Assembly (NCBI RefSeq): GCF_017377795.1 | Contig: NZ_JAFRDR010000009.1 | Location: forward strand, 186,001-250,000 | Origin: Williamsia soli | GTDB taxonomy: Bacteria; Actinomycetota; Actinomycetes; Mycobacteriales; Mycobacteriaceae | Direction of reading: 5' to 3' | DNA length: 64,000 nt | Part shown: piece by piece, positions 9,059 to 19,900 of the stretch | Layout of the letters: every line of letters begins with the position of its first letter | How positions within the stretch are numbered: position 1 is the first letter of the stretch | Notes under the pieces: model-generated | Database searches by the model: none | What the model saw: the letters and a program-made list of their open reading frames with translations, nothing else | Told to the model about the DNA's origin: nothing | Position numbers and translations under genes: made by a program

Positions 9059-11799
9059 CAGGTGTTGTCCTCTCGGTGGGTCAAAGAGAATCGAGAACGT
9101 TGGGTGTCGCGGGTCAGCAACCCACGCTCGCGGAGCCAATCTTTTCCGGCGGAACGGTATTCGAGAAAGAAGCGCTCAGCGGCCGGTGCCGTCAGGTCTT
9201 TGACAGAGATCCAGAGGGCGTCCCGCAAAGCCTCGACGCTGGTCGGTCCGCGATAGTCGCTGTTCTCCAGTCGACCGGCGATCACGCTATCCATCCACGA
9301 ACCACCGGCACTCTCATCTGGCCGTGCAAACAACGCTGTCGGGGCAAGGTCAGACCCCATACGCGAGCGCATCGACTCGCCGGCTACCCAGGCGATATCG
9401 ATGACCTCGCGAGCGATCAGGCGTTCCAGCCATTGCACCAGCTGTGGCTGGAGCGGTTGTAGACGCAGCGCCAGCTGCTGCTTCGCGACTGTCTCCCCGC
9501 TTGCCCAGGGGCGCGATCGGGACTGCGCGGCGACAAACAGGGCACCGAGCGGAACACACAAATCTTCGTCGAGGTGGCCATACACTTCGGGTTCGAGTTC
9601 TTCAACCAGGCGTTTCACCTCGGAATCCATGAGTGTTAGTGCCCAATGTTTTTCGAAGTCCGTCCACGTCGATGCAGCTCGAACACGTGCGCCGGCGACA
9701 ACCAACGCCGACAGCTCATCCATCGGCACGGGTTCGCGCAGCGGATAGTGACAGACGTAATCCAAAACCCGGTTGAGCGCCGCCGATGGTGGCGAGTAGA
9801 AGACATGCTGGAAGGCAGTTGACGGTGTGATCCGGAGGCGCGATTGAGCGATGAGGCGGTCCAACTGCTCAACGTTCATGGTGTAGTGCCGCGTCAGTCG
9901 TTCGACCTCGACGACGGGTTCTTCGTCGGACGACGCTTGGAGGGCGTGAACCGCGGTCACACCGAGATGAGCCAGGTCGGACCTGCGCGCTCGGGGTATG
10001 TCGGTGACCTCGGGGCTCTCCAGCAGTGCCGTGATGTACAGCGGGAGAAGGCCTCGATTCGGAACCCCGAAAGCCGGCGCTTCCGCTGCTCCTTGGACAT
10101 CAAGATTGCCTTGATCGCCAAAAATCCACAGCCAGACAGCAAGATCCAGGCCTTCCGGTGCGCGGATCTCGGAGGCGAGAACCGGCAGCAGGACAGCGGC
10201 CAGTGTCTCCTTCGATATGTTCTGAACAGTAGAGATGAACGCGTGGACACGCGGCCGGTCGCGTAGGAAGTCGATCTTCGCCATTTCGATTATGTCCGCC
10301 AGACGCAACAACACCTCGTCCAGTTCGGGTCCCCGACGCGCCAGTCGCATAAGAAGCTCACCTGCACGCAGCACGGTGAGAACAAGATGCTCCGAATCGG
10401 AATGCGGTGGCGCCGACGCCGTACGCTGTATCTCCTGCATCCAGGACTCGAGCGCACCCGTGAGACGATCGATCTCAACGTTGTGCCAATGCGGCACCAG
10501 GTCCAACTGGATGTCAGGTGACGCGATCCAGGCACCGTCGCGGAGGGCACAGATCACCAGTCGCTCTGCGGCACGTGACTGACTGCCTCCCGAGTACCGG
10601 ATCCTGGACAGCCGACGCAACGCGTCATCGGGAGTCTGGGGGGCATTGGCGACGTAGAGATCGTCGACGAGCTCGAGAAGGCGTTCGGAGCTCCCCAGGT
10701 GCGCGGGATGATCGTCCGTGGCTGCTTGCGCCGACTCGAGTTCGATATCCCCGAGCTGCAGTGTGCGGGCCGCGATGGCCAGCGGCCACACCGGCGACAA
10801 CTCCCGGTCACCGACCTCGCGAGCGATGTCGTCCTGCAGCTCGATCACCCGACTCGCGATGCGCGCATCGACGAGGGCGGCCTGCGCCAGCAACGACCAC
10901 GGCGACACCGCCACCGGGAACATCGACTTGGCCAATGCATGACCCGCACCGCCGAGCGCACCGAGCTGAGGATCTTCCTCTGCGTCGATCACAATCCAGT
11001 CCGCAGCGGGCAGTTCGGCATACTCGCGCGGGACGCAGATCAGGTGCACTCGCCTCTTGGCATCAGCCAACGCCAGATCGGGTTTGTCGTAGGTGCTCCA
11101 GGAGAATCGTCGAGCCGTTCCCGGGGACATGAAGTAGCTGACCGCACCGATCCATCGTGCTGCGTCAGCGGGGTCGGTCAGGAGGACAACTGAACGGCCG
11201 CCCGTCATCGCGTCATAGACAGCGTCCAGCAACACCTGGTACAGACCGAGGCGGTACACGTCCGGATCCAACAGAAAGTGCAGGGTGCTGTCGACAGTGA
11301 TCACATCACCCGGCCGAAGCAGATGATCACCGGGCAACTCCGCGGCACGAACTTTTTGAGGTCCATACGGGCGCAACCAGTCCGGCGAATCCCACAGTTC
11401 AATCGGTCGCAATGCCGGCTGTGAAGAGAACGCATCGTCGAATACGACGTGCGCGAACACATTTCCGGGTCTACCCGATCCGTCCGTGCCTGCGTCCACG
11501 GTGTGCCAATAGGCACCCACGCCCGGACATATCGAGTCGTAAGCAAGCCGCGCGGGACGGCCCTCTATGTCTGCGGGTGTCGGGTACTGCGGTAGGAGCG
11601 GATCAACGTCGAACTTGGTCACAATCCGCGAGGTCAGGGCATCCACCTCCGACCTGGTCAGATCGCCGACCTGATCCTTGACCTGCCAGCCACCACCGGA
11701 TCCGGAACCGTCGTCGAACGAGGTGTAGATCAGCTGCCCGTATCGCCCGACCGCGGGTGCGCCGGCCGGTTCTCTCTCTCCGAACACACCGGCCGTCAC
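9058..11799 (-). CDS. GAP1-like GTPase-associated protein
   Basis: 913 aa, GTG start overlapping the upstream stop (GTGA). The N-terminal 150 residues (GQLIYTSFDDGSGSGGGWQV, later GNVFAHVVFDD and RPIELWDSPDW) match the N-terminal domain type 2 of GTPase-associated protein 1 (GAP1) as I know it. The rest is long and helical, as in the middle and C-terminal GAP1 domains, with no motif for catalysis. GAP1 proteins are always encoded next to TRAFAC-type GTPases and are thought to be regulators or effectors in bacterial conflict systems. Here the GTPase gene is two genes downstream. The protein is probably cytoplasmic; no signal or TM segment is seen. Confidence 0.75.
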   Translation of the reverse strand: MTAGVFGEREPAGAPAVGRYGQLIYTSFDDGSGSGGGWQVKDQVGDLTRSEVDALTSRIVTKFDVDPLLPQYPTPADIEGRPARLAYDSICPGVGAYWHTVDAGTDGSGRPGNVFAHVVFDDAFSSQPALRPIELWDSPDWLRPYGPQKVRAAELPGDHLLRPGDVITVDSTLHFLLDPDVYRLGLYQVLLDAVYDAMTGGRSVVLLTDPADAARWIGAVSYFMSPGTARRFSWSTYDKPDLALADAKRRVHLICVPREYAELPAADWIVIDAEEDPQLGALGGAGHALAKSMFPVAVSPWSLLAQAALVDARIASRVIELQDDIAREVGDRELSPVWPLAIAARTLQLGDIELESAQAATDDHPAHLGSSERLLELVDDLYVANAPQTPDDALRRLSRIRYSGGSQSRAAERLVICALRDGAWIASPDIQLDLVPHWHNVEIDRLTGALESWMQEIQRTASAPPHSDSEHLVLTVLRAGELLMRLARRGPELDEVLLRLADIIEMAKIDFLRDRPRVHAFISTVQNISKETLAAVLLPVLASEIRAPEGLDLAVWLWIFGDQGNLDVQGAAEAPAFGVPNRGLLPLYITALLESPEVTDIPRARRSDLAHLGVTAVHALQASSDEEPVVEVERLTRHYTMNVEQLDRLIAQSRLRITPSTAFQHVFYSPPSAALNRVLDYVCHYPLREPVPMDELSALVVAGARVRAASTWTDFEKHWALTLMDSEVKRLVEELEPEVYGHLDEDLCVPLGALFVAAQSRSRPWASGETVAKQQLALRLQPLQPQLVQWLERLIAREVIDIAWVAGESMRSRMGSDLAPTALFARPDESAGGSWMDSVIAGRLENSDYRGPTSVEALRDALWISVKDLTAPAAERFFLEYRSAGKDWLRERGLLTRDTQRSRFSLTHREDNT

Positions 11800-14237
11800 A
11801 ACTGCGGGCCGACTGGTGGCTCAAGCCTCAGCGAGTCGAGCGGCGGATCAGCCAACGCGATTCTGCGCACTGGGAAGGCATTAGCGTCGTCCACTAAGGT
11901 TTGGACTGCGCCCGTGTCAGCAAATAGTCGGACGAACCCAGAGTCCATTGGCAGCCGAGCACGCCAACCAGTGTCCGCGTGACCCTTCACAAGTCGGTCC
12001 ACAACGATCTGCCAAGCGACGTGCTGCGTGTGCGGCGCAATCAGCTTGACGGTCTGACCGTCATGGGGACCGAGGGGAAAGCGTTCGGGGTTGTGCACCA
12101 GAACAAATGGTGGTGGGGTGTCCAGATCGACGGCGGTCGCAAAATTGACGGCGACAACGCGGCCCTCCGCGCCCTCATGCACCGTTGGTAACGAGTAGCG
12201 AACGCGGGTCAGGCCAGGGTACGAAATACCAATGTGCTCCCCGCGTATCTGCTCTCCGCCTGAATACGCGACCGGCACGAGGTAGACCATGCAGCCGGCG
12301 GGCAGCTCCCGGCTAAAAGTGAGACCGCCGTCTCGCCGGTGCTGGCGTAGATGAATCTCTTCGTCAGGGCGTCCTGCAATCGCCTGCTCGGCGGGTAATG
12401 ATCGAGGTGCAACCCAGGCCAGTACGCTCGCTGCTGCCGCCGGCCACCCGAACGAGACGATCTGTGCATCAAATCGCTCGATGATCCGCGCATCTGTGAC
12501 CGCCGCGACCGGACGCGTCTGGACCTTGACGGCACCGATTTTTGCCTTGTTACCGAAGATCGTCACCGGGGTGAAATACGTTCGGTCCCAGCTGCTGGGC
12601 CATGGCACACCGGCCATCCGAGAAGACGCAGCATCTGCAGCCACCACCGGGTGTTTCAGCTGCGCGGTCTCGTCGAGGCCCTGCAGCGACAGCGCATCCA
12701 CCTGCATCTCCGACCCCTCGAGATCGGCAGGCGGAGCGGTGTGGCTTCGATAGATCGACACCCGCCCGGTCGGCGGCGTGGACCACCGAAGCTCGAACTC
12801 GCCGGCGCGTTCAGTGCTCATCGTTATCTGCACGTCGAGTACCGGTTTGAGTACGACCGACACCTGAATCTCTTTTTGCACCGAGTTGGCAAGTCGGACA
12901 GTGCTACCGACCGTTACTTCCGCCATCGCGCGGTACAAGTACGTCTCACCGCGCGACACCTCGGCGTCGACGAAGCCCGTCAGGTTGGGTTCGCTGGTCA
13001 AGATCTCGTGGCGCGGATCATTGATACCTCGGGAACCACCGCTGAGCGGGACGCGGTACACCCGCACCGAACGCGTTCCGGGGAAGACATTCCACTGCGC
13101 GATGACCCGGCCTTCGTCTTCGGTGAGTTTGAAGTCCTCGACCGGACTGACCACCTCGCCGGCAGCGACCAAGACGGGTTGCTGGTAGCGGGCTGCTCGC
13201 TCATCGACACCGACATGGCACCAGACCTGGTAGGTACGAACGGCGGACGTCAAGAACCGAGGATCTTCGTACTCGACACTGGTGGTCGCGAGCAGTAGCT
13301 CTCCCGCCTCAGGCTTGTGTGGAAAGACGTCCTCGTTGGCAACAACCCGGTAGATGACCGCGTCTTCCGGCGAGGTGAGGTACGGCTCCCACGTCAGACG
13401 GTGGCCACCGGGACCGCGCGTAATGGTCACCGCGCCCGGTTCGATCGGGTTCTCGCCGTACTCGTATTCGCAGAAGTCAGCATGGGTGAGACCCAGCCCC
13501 TGATCGGGGGGCGTCTCGGCCTGCTCGTTTATGACGGCCGGCTCGGGTGATGCCGACACAGCATCGGCACGGGCGGGATTCACGGGCTCACTCGGCTGCG
13601 TTGCAGGTGTCGCCTCGTTGTTCGCTGTCGGGCTTGCAGGCGATGTCTCCGATGGGAAGAACTTCGCCAGGACTCCCGCGATCTCCGCTGCCATCTGCGA
13701 ATCTGCTCCCGGCAACTGCTTACGGATCTGCTCCTGCGAGATGAATTTTCGCTGGACCAATGTCCGCAGCGTGGCATCTTTGATGGCGCCTGCCGCTTCG
13801 ACGCCGTCAGCGATCCTGCGGGAGCGCCAATCCATCAGCGCAGCAACAGGGTCAGGTTCGGGTGTCGGGGGCTGCGCAGGCTCTTCGTCCGGTGTCCGCG
13901 ACGGACGTCGAAGCGAGCCGGCGGACCGACTGGACACGCTTTCGCGCCCCCGGCTGTGCCTCGCCGGGGCCGCAATCTCAGCGGGCGTCAACAGTTCCTG
14001 CGGCAAGTTCTGAACGACCGCAAACGGATCGAGCCCGAACTTGACCTGATGCAGGATGTACTCGATCGTTGCCTTCCACGCCAGGGTAGGCCCTTCAGTG
14101 GCTGCACCCACGACGTCTGGATTCGCCGCTATCGTTGTCAACTCATCGGACGAGGGCACGTCGTGTCCGGCGGCACTGGCCGCGGCGACCCACTCGAACA
14201 GCGCGGCTTCGCGCTTCTCCTGTTTTGTGTTAGCCAT
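11796..14237 (-). CDS. Large cytoplasmic protein with FN3-like beta-sandwich repeats
   Basis: 813 aa, starting at ATG 14237 (ATGA overlap with the upstream gene) and ending in a GTGA overlap. A helical N-terminal region (1-100, with ALFEWVAAASAAGHDVPSS) is followed by a Pro/Ser-rich linker and a second helical block (LRTLVQRKFISQEQIRKQLP). From about residue 255 there are repeating beta domains: VTITRGPGGHRLTWEPY, YQVWCHVG, GRVIAQWNVFPGTRSVRVYR and ELRWSTPPTGRVSIYR. This is the Trp/Tyr spacing of FN3-like sandwiches, which bind proteins. There is no signal peptide, which is unusual for FN3 domains in bacteria and fits an intracellular scaffold. No known family assigned. Confidence 0.65.
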   Translation of the reverse strand: MANTKQEKREAALFEWVAAASAAGHDVPSSDELTTIAANPDVVGAATEGPTLAWKATIEYILHQVKFGLDPFAVVQNLPQELLTPAEIAAPARHSRGRESVSSRSAGSLRRPSRTPDEEPAQPPTPEPDPVAALMDWRSRRIADGVEAAGAIKDATLRTLVQRKFISQEQIRKQLPGADSQMAAEIAGVLAKFFPSETSPASPTANNEATPATQPSEPVNPARADAVSASPEPAVINEQAETPPDQGLGLTHADFCEYEYGENPIEPGAVTITRGPGGHRLTWEPYLTSPEDAVIYRVVANEDVFPHKPEAGELLLATTSVEYEDPRFLTSAVRTYQVWCHVGVDERAARYQQPVLVAAGEVVSPVEDFKLTEDEGRVIAQWNVFPGTRSVRVYRVPLSGGSRGINDPRHEILTSEPNLTGFVDAEVSRGETYLYRAMAEVTVGSTVRLANSVQKEIQVSVVLKPVLDVQITMSTERAGEFELRWSTPPTGRVSIYRSHTAPPADLEGSEMQVDALSLQGLDETAQLKHPVVAADAASSRMAGVPWPSSWDRTYFTPVTIFGNKAKIGAVKVQTRPVAAVTDARIIERFDAQIVSFGWPAAAASVLAWVAPRSLPAEQAIAGRPDEEIHLRQHRRDGGLTFSRELPAGCMVYLVPVAYSGGEQIRGEHIGISYPGLTRVRYSLPTVHEGAEGRVVAVNFATAVDLDTPPPFVLVHNPERFPLGPHDGQTVKLIAPHTQHVAWQIVVDRLVKGHADTGWRARLPMDSGFVRLFADTGAVQTLVDDANAFPVRRIALADPPLDSLRLEPPVGPQL

Positions 14238-16921
14238 CAGAATCCGAGCCCATCACCCATTGTCGGCGGAGCAAACCGCTGATTCTCGGTCCGCGGTTCG
14301 ACCTGCGCCCTGTGTTCCGAAGGCATCTCGGGTACTTGCTCATTCCACCCGAAGTCCGCACGAGGGTGAGCATCCAGCGTAAGGTTGTCGATCGACAGCG
14401 CACCCGACAGCTGCGTTGCGGCACAGACGATTCCAATGCCATTGCGGGCTGACGTCCTGATGTCTTCCTTGACCTCGGCGGCGCCAGAAGTCGTCGCCAG
14501 ATCGGTCAGTATCTTTCGGTCGAAGTTTCCGGTCGGCGGGGTCTGCCGGTCTATCTGACACAGGAAATCGGCGATGTTGACCGAGCGACCCGAACCCACA
14601 GCTGGGATATCGACGGTTCCGACCAGTCGTTGCACCAACTCTGCTTTAGGTCCCATGAGATTGTTGCGTGCCCGATTCCAGACGAGGTCGGCACCGGTAG
14701 AAGTGATGGTCCCGTTGAACAGAGCGGACGACCAGCGATCCAAGGGTGACCCCGACCCCTGGCCTGGCGCCGTCCACAAACGACTGACCTCCGCATCGAC
14801 ATCTCTTTCGGCGCGTCCCGCGGCAGGTGCCGCGTTGTCGACGAGCCCTTCCCACGATTCGGTCAACCACCCGAGCCCGAAGAGATCTTGGCGCACGTAC
14901 TCGGCAGTGGTGGAAACCTGCTCTGCCACTGGACGGGCAGAGCCCACCGCCACCGACATCGGTAGACCCCATGCGACCCGTGGGTCGGCCTTGCTGTTTG
15001 CCAGATCGGGACCCAGCGGCTGCGCTAGGAAGGTTCCCAACGCCCTGCTCCATGACAGGTACTGGCTGTAGGCCTGAGACAGCCGTTCCAGATCACGGAG
15101 CCCGGTGCGGAGGTTCTGCCGATCGACCTCTTGCTGCGAGACGACAGACTTGCGTCTGTTCAGTTGCTGGAAGAGGTCTCGTTGACTCCGGATAAATGAA
15201 ATCGCGCCGACGACTACCGCCACGACGAGGATGACAACGAAGATCGCTGCGGCCAGCCACCAGTCAACGGACCCGCGTATGACCAGCCAGACGAGCAACG
15301 CTGCCACCAGAACGAACAGCAGCGCAGCAAATTGAATGACTCGTGCGAGTTTTCCATGCTTGTTGGTGGGTTGAGGTGGCGGTGCCTGCGCGTCTCGGAG
15401 CCGTTGCAAGAGGTTTTGCACTTCGCCGAACGTGGAGACGAAACTGTCCGCGAGCCGTCGGCCGACCTGAACGCCGAAGCTACCGGAGGTTTCCCGGTGC
15501 CAGTTGTCCAGGTCGGAGGCGGCGCGCCGTGCCTCCAGACCAAGGTTCGCTTTCTGCTCCTCCTCAGACAACTTCTGGCGTAGCTGCAGGATGCCCAGTG
15601 CATCCGTCGCGTCGACACCGTCGACACCGATGGTTGCCCCCACGATTCCGGAGAGCCTAGTGAAGCGCTGCGCTGGGCCAGGAACCACGTCAGCCGATCG
15701 GCTGATGATGCCCCGGTTCGCACCGACCTGCACGGGCGCGAGATCTGCTGAACGAGCTCCGCCATCGGCGAGTGTCAGAGCAGCACGCGCGTAGTCCTGC
15801 CACAGGTTCGACAGATCTGCGGAGGCGTTGTGGGTTCGCCCCTCAGATGGATCGGCCAGCACGCTGCTCAATTGTCCGGAGGCTGAGCCGATCTCGCTCC
15901 AATCGGCGATACCGCCTTCCGGTGTCCGTCCGCGGGCCACCACGTCGTACGCCGATGGTGCAGCGCCGAAGATGGTCCTGTGCACGGTCGAAGCAATGCC
16001 GGTGGAGATCCCGTCGACGAGCTGGTTGTACCAAGCCGACGGGGCATTGCGCAGCGCTGCACCCATGAAGGAGAAGAACATCTTGATGGCGGCCCACACG
16101 CCGATCTCGGACGAGGCCTCCGCCTCGTAGGGCATCCGCGGACCATGGAGCACCGACGAGAACTTGTGCCACAGGCTATCCGACATCGTCCGCGCGGCCA
16201 GCGCCACATCTTGGATATAGACGACTGTCGAACGTTGGTCGCTCGGCAAGGGCAACGAGCCGTTCTGAGCCAGCACCTGTGCACGCAACGAATCCTCGGC
16301 AGCGGAGGTGTCGAGCTTGCGGTAGAACGAGCGTGCGAGTCTGATCACTTGGCCCGGAAGCACCGGAGAGTTGTCGAGCGGCCGGTGGTCGAGCCCTGTC
16401 CACAGCCCAAGAAGAGAGGCCACCGCCGGCGCACAGTGCCGCCCGATTTCCACGGGATCAGTGGACGGGTCGAGCTGGATGTGGCCCATGCCCGGGCCCT
16501 GCGCGTCTTCAGGCGCGATGAGGATGTTATGCCAGCCATCCAGTACCTCCGGCGACTGAGCAGCTATCGTTCCGGGCCGCGCGATCAGGCAACGAACCCG
16601 AACGATTCGAGCACCCCCGGACGTCGACGCGAGGAGATCGGAGATGCGTCGTTCTTGACCAGATGACGCGGCTACCGGACCACCGACGAGCGGCACCAGG
16701 ACACAGATCCGCAGCAGATCGATGCGCTGAGTCGAGAGCACCTGCTGCACGGTGGTGTCGTAGGCGCGCCCCTCGTGGATCGTCAGGGCGGCATCGGTTG
16801 TCGCCGATTCCGCCACCCAGACAAAGGGATCGACCAACGCTGCCGCCGACAAATCCGACAGCGCGCTGAGCACTCCGTCCGCAGTGCCATGCGGCGCGAT
16901 GAAAACGGTTACTGCAGCCAT
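14237..16921 (-). CDS. Conserved-operon protein with central two-TM hairpin (function unknown)
   Basis: 894 aa from ATG 16921. A strong AAGGGAGGGA ribosome-binding site lies just upstream, and the preceding stop is 1 nt away (TGAGATG); a longer frame to 17032 would run into the tubulin-like gene and is rejected. The N-terminal 130 residues look like a Rossmann-type alpha/beta domain (VTVFIAPHGTADGVLSALSD, then RICVLVPLVGGP). After a long helical region come TM1 (about 529-549) and TM2 (about 554-576), joined by a short loop, and then a 300-residue helical tail. Both large ends lie on the same side of the membrane, presumably the cytoplasm. It is the main membrane anchor among the cytoplasmic members of the operon. 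I do not recognise its family. Confidence 0.65.
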   Translation of the reverse strand: MAAVTVFIAPHGTADGVLSALSDLSAAALVDPFVWVAESATTDAALTIHEGRAYDTTVQQVLSTQRIDLLRICVLVPLVGGPVAASSGQERRISDLLASTSGGARIVRVRCLIARPGTIAAQSPEVLDGWHNILIAPEDAQGPGMGHIQLDPSTDPVEIGRHCAPAVASLLGLWTGLDHRPLDNSPVLPGQVIRLARSFYRKLDTSAAEDSLRAQVLAQNGSLPLPSDQRSTVVYIQDVALAARTMSDSLWHKFSSVLHGPRMPYEAEASSEIGVWAAIKMFFSFMGAALRNAPSAWYNQLVDGISTGIASTVHRTIFGAAPSAYDVVARGRTPEGGIADWSEIGSASGQLSSVLADPSEGRTHNASADLSNLWQDYARAALTLADGGARSADLAPVQVGANRGIISRSADVVPGPAQRFTRLSGIVGATIGVDGVDATDALGILQLRQKLSEEEQKANLGLEARRAASDLDNWHRETSGSFGVQVGRRLADSFVSTFGEVQNLLQRLRDAQAPPPQPTNKHGKLARVIQFAALLFVLVAALLVWLVIRGSVDWWLAAAIFVVILVVAVVVGAISFIRSQRDLFQQLNRRKSVVSQQEVDRQNLRTGLRDLERLSQAYSQYLSWSRALGTFLAQPLGPDLANSKADPRVAWGLPMSVAVGSARPVAEQVSTTAEYVRQDLFGLGWLTESWEGLVDNAAPAAGRAERDVDAEVSRLWTAPGQGSGSPLDRWSSALFNGTITSTGADLVWNRARNNLMGPKAELVQRLVGTVDIPAVGSGRSVNIADFLCQIDRQTPPTGNFDRKILTDLATTSGAAEVKEDIRTSARNGIGIVCAATQLSGALSIDNLTLDAHPRADFGWNEQVPEMPSEHRAQVEPRTENQRFAPPTMGDGLGF

Positions 16922-16922
16922 C

Positions 16923-19900
16923 TCAGATCGTCCCTCCCTTGGGAACCTCAAACGACTTCGCCGCGCCCGAAGGAGCGATGGGTTGTCCCGGTGCCACGGA
17001 CTCCGGTCGCTTGGCCTGGTCGGCGCACCCATCGATCATGTCGATGATCCGGGTCGTGGCCCAGTACACGTCCGACGCCAGGTCGCGGAAGATCGGCGTA
17101 CTCGATGCTTGTTCGCGGACAGTGATCACCGAGAACACACCACCGCCGTCAGCGGGCGGCAGTCCGACCTCGGGCCGGGCCCCCGGCGGCAAGTAGTGCG
17201 TCCCGGCGAAGTCGCGGCTGTTCTGGAGATACGCCCGCAGCTTCTCCGCGCGTTCGTCGATCGACACGCCGGGTCCCGAGTCCTCGACTGCTGACGCCAA
17301 ACCTGTCCCGGTGTCGCCGCTTCGGAGCCATCGCGTCAGGTGCGTCCGGGCGGTCAGCCCGTGCACGCCCGACACCTCATCCTCGGGTGACGCATCGTAG
17401 ATGCGACGGAGGGCGCGGTACGGCAGCATGGACGACATCACCGGCGGCTCGTGAGACTGCGCCATCGCGAGCAGTATCGACTCGAGAACCGCAGGCATCC
17501 AGTCGTACGCGGCGGTGAACTGCGAGGGCGGGGTCAGCAATGGGTTGGGGAAATCACGCCACGTGCTGGTCTCGCCGTCCCAGACGCGTGCTGCCTCGAC
17601 GTACGGTTCCGGCGGCACGGAGATCTGTCCGATCGCCCGGCCGAGGGTCCAGCCTGCGACCATCGCGCGACGCTCATTCGGGTGCATCGGCAGCGACGCG
17701 GCCAACGGTCGCGACCGTCGCATGCGCCAGAAAGCCTGGCGCTGAGAGGGAGACGCACCGAGCCACTGTCGCGCTGCCGGCTCGAGAACCGAGTTGAACG
17801 CCAGTGGCGAGTAGTTCGGGTACGACCCGAAGATGTCGACGCGCTTGATCTTCGACTCGTCCGTGAGTGCGCGAGCCAGAACATCTTTGGTCTTGTTGTC
17901 GATGCGCGAGTACTCGTTCAAGGCCGATGCCAACTCGTCCGCCACCCGCAAGCCCTTGAAAGGAACGGCAGAGAACTTGAAGCGGTAGCTCATCTGCTGG
18001 GTGTTATGGATCGCCTGCATGGCCTGCTCGTTGACGCTGGCCAGCGGACGAGCGAGGTTGATCGCCTCACCGAACTTGGCGACGATGTCGTGGTGGCGGC
18101 GAGCCAGCTCGGACTCAGGCTCACCGACGCCGGTCAGATACTCCCGCAGCGAGACCCGGCAGAAGCGATCGAACGACTCCCCCGTCCGCGCCACGAACTT
18201 TCGCGAACGTTCGAGCAATTCAGCGGGCCGCACATGTACGTCGAATCGCGCAGGCGCGGAGATTCTTGACTCACCGCTCGCGGGGTCGGTCACAAAAGCC
18301 CGCGACTTCCATTCGGCGGTCCGCTCCACCACCGGCTGATCTTCTGCCGGCGCGTGGCTTCCGTCGTTGGTCACCCAGTAACCGGTGATTGCGTGGGTGG
18401 TCGCCCGGGCCACCGCTTCACCAAACTGCCGAACTCCAGCGTTGGAGGCACCGACCGCCAATGGCAGGTCGACCTCGTAGCGCTGTTTGAAGTCGGCGGA
18501 ACTGGTCAGCATCACTTCGTTGTTGGCTTCGGAGAATCGATCTGAGACCCAGGCGTCGGAGTCGGACGGCCATGCCGCGTACTCGTCGGTCTGCAGACGT
18601 GCCAAACCGACATCGCGGATGGGCTCACCCGCTGCGGTGCGTAGCAGGGTGTGCGACTCGTTGAGCGCGTCGATCAGCGGGTCGAAGACCTCGCTCACCA
18701 TGGCTCCTGCCGCGGTGCTCACTATGTTCGACAGCGATGCGTAGATCTGGCGTTCGATGGTTCGCTGACTGCCCTCGAGTACGCGGGCGAGGATCTCCGA
18801 GGTGCTCGTCAGGTTTCCGCGCAAACCGTTGAGGGTGCTGGTCACCTCATCGGGCAGGTCGGTCACATCGGACGGACCATACTTCGCGAGATCCTGGGCG
18901 CTCGGAAGCACCACGTTCTGCATGTACTGCGAGACCCGCTTCACCAGTGCCGTGGCATACGGAAGGCCGAGCTGCGCAATGGCTCTCGTGGTCACGCCCT
19001 CGAGTCGCTGCGCGAAGGTGACGTGCCAGCGGTAACTCCAGGAGTAAGCCTGCTCGTGGCTTCCGTCCAGCAACGCCTGCCGACGGTCCGAGAGTGCGTG
19101 GTGCACACTCGAGACCCAATGTCCGGCGTTCGCCCCGTCACGCTCGTCGATGTATCCGCGCAGGTTGGTGTTGACAACCTGCGCCGACATCCCCATCACG
19201 TCCTGACGAGGCAGGACGGTCTGGGTCACCCACTGCCCGACAACAGCTTCACCGGCAGTGACCGGCAGCTGGAGTTCAGCGCAGATGTTCGGCCACTGAC
19301 TGTCCAGGATGGAGGCTGCCTGCTCGTCGTCGGACGCAGGGTTGCCTGGCTGGAGGTGTCCGCGCAAAAGGCGTTCAGCACTGCTGCGGGCCAGGCGTTG
19401 CGCCGAGTACTCCGCGTAACGGTCCCGGCCCATGCTGAGGCTGGCGAACCCGAACGAGCCCCACGGCAGGTTGTCCCACTGGCCGTTGCCCCAGCCGATG
19501 AACTCACGAGTGCCGGCGGTGCCGCCGCCGTTCGACAGGTCCCATTCGACGAACTGTTGGGTCGCCGACTTACTCATCATGAGCGCCGACAGTCCGCGGC
19601 CGAGACCGCGGTATACGGCTTCGGGCGATCCGTCGCCGAACAGCGTGCGCTCAGCGCCGACGTAGCGACCGACCGGGAACACTCGGGCGAACGGAATCAG
19701 TTCGCCTTCACCGTTTTGCTGGCCGAGGGCGCGAAGGATGGAGACGTCGTGTTCGCGGGCGGCTCCGGTCTGGCTGGCAACGATCTCGCCGAGCATCGCC
19801 AAGGCGTTGGCGCGCACACCGGTGATCGCTGAGGAGTCGAGGCTGTCGAAGATGTCCGGAGCAACCATGAAGACACCCATGAGCCGCGGGTCGACACCCG

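Noticed and set aside
12651-13298. Plus-strand open frame opposite the FN3-like gene
   Set aside because: Antisense shadow; no RBS and no recognisable domain.
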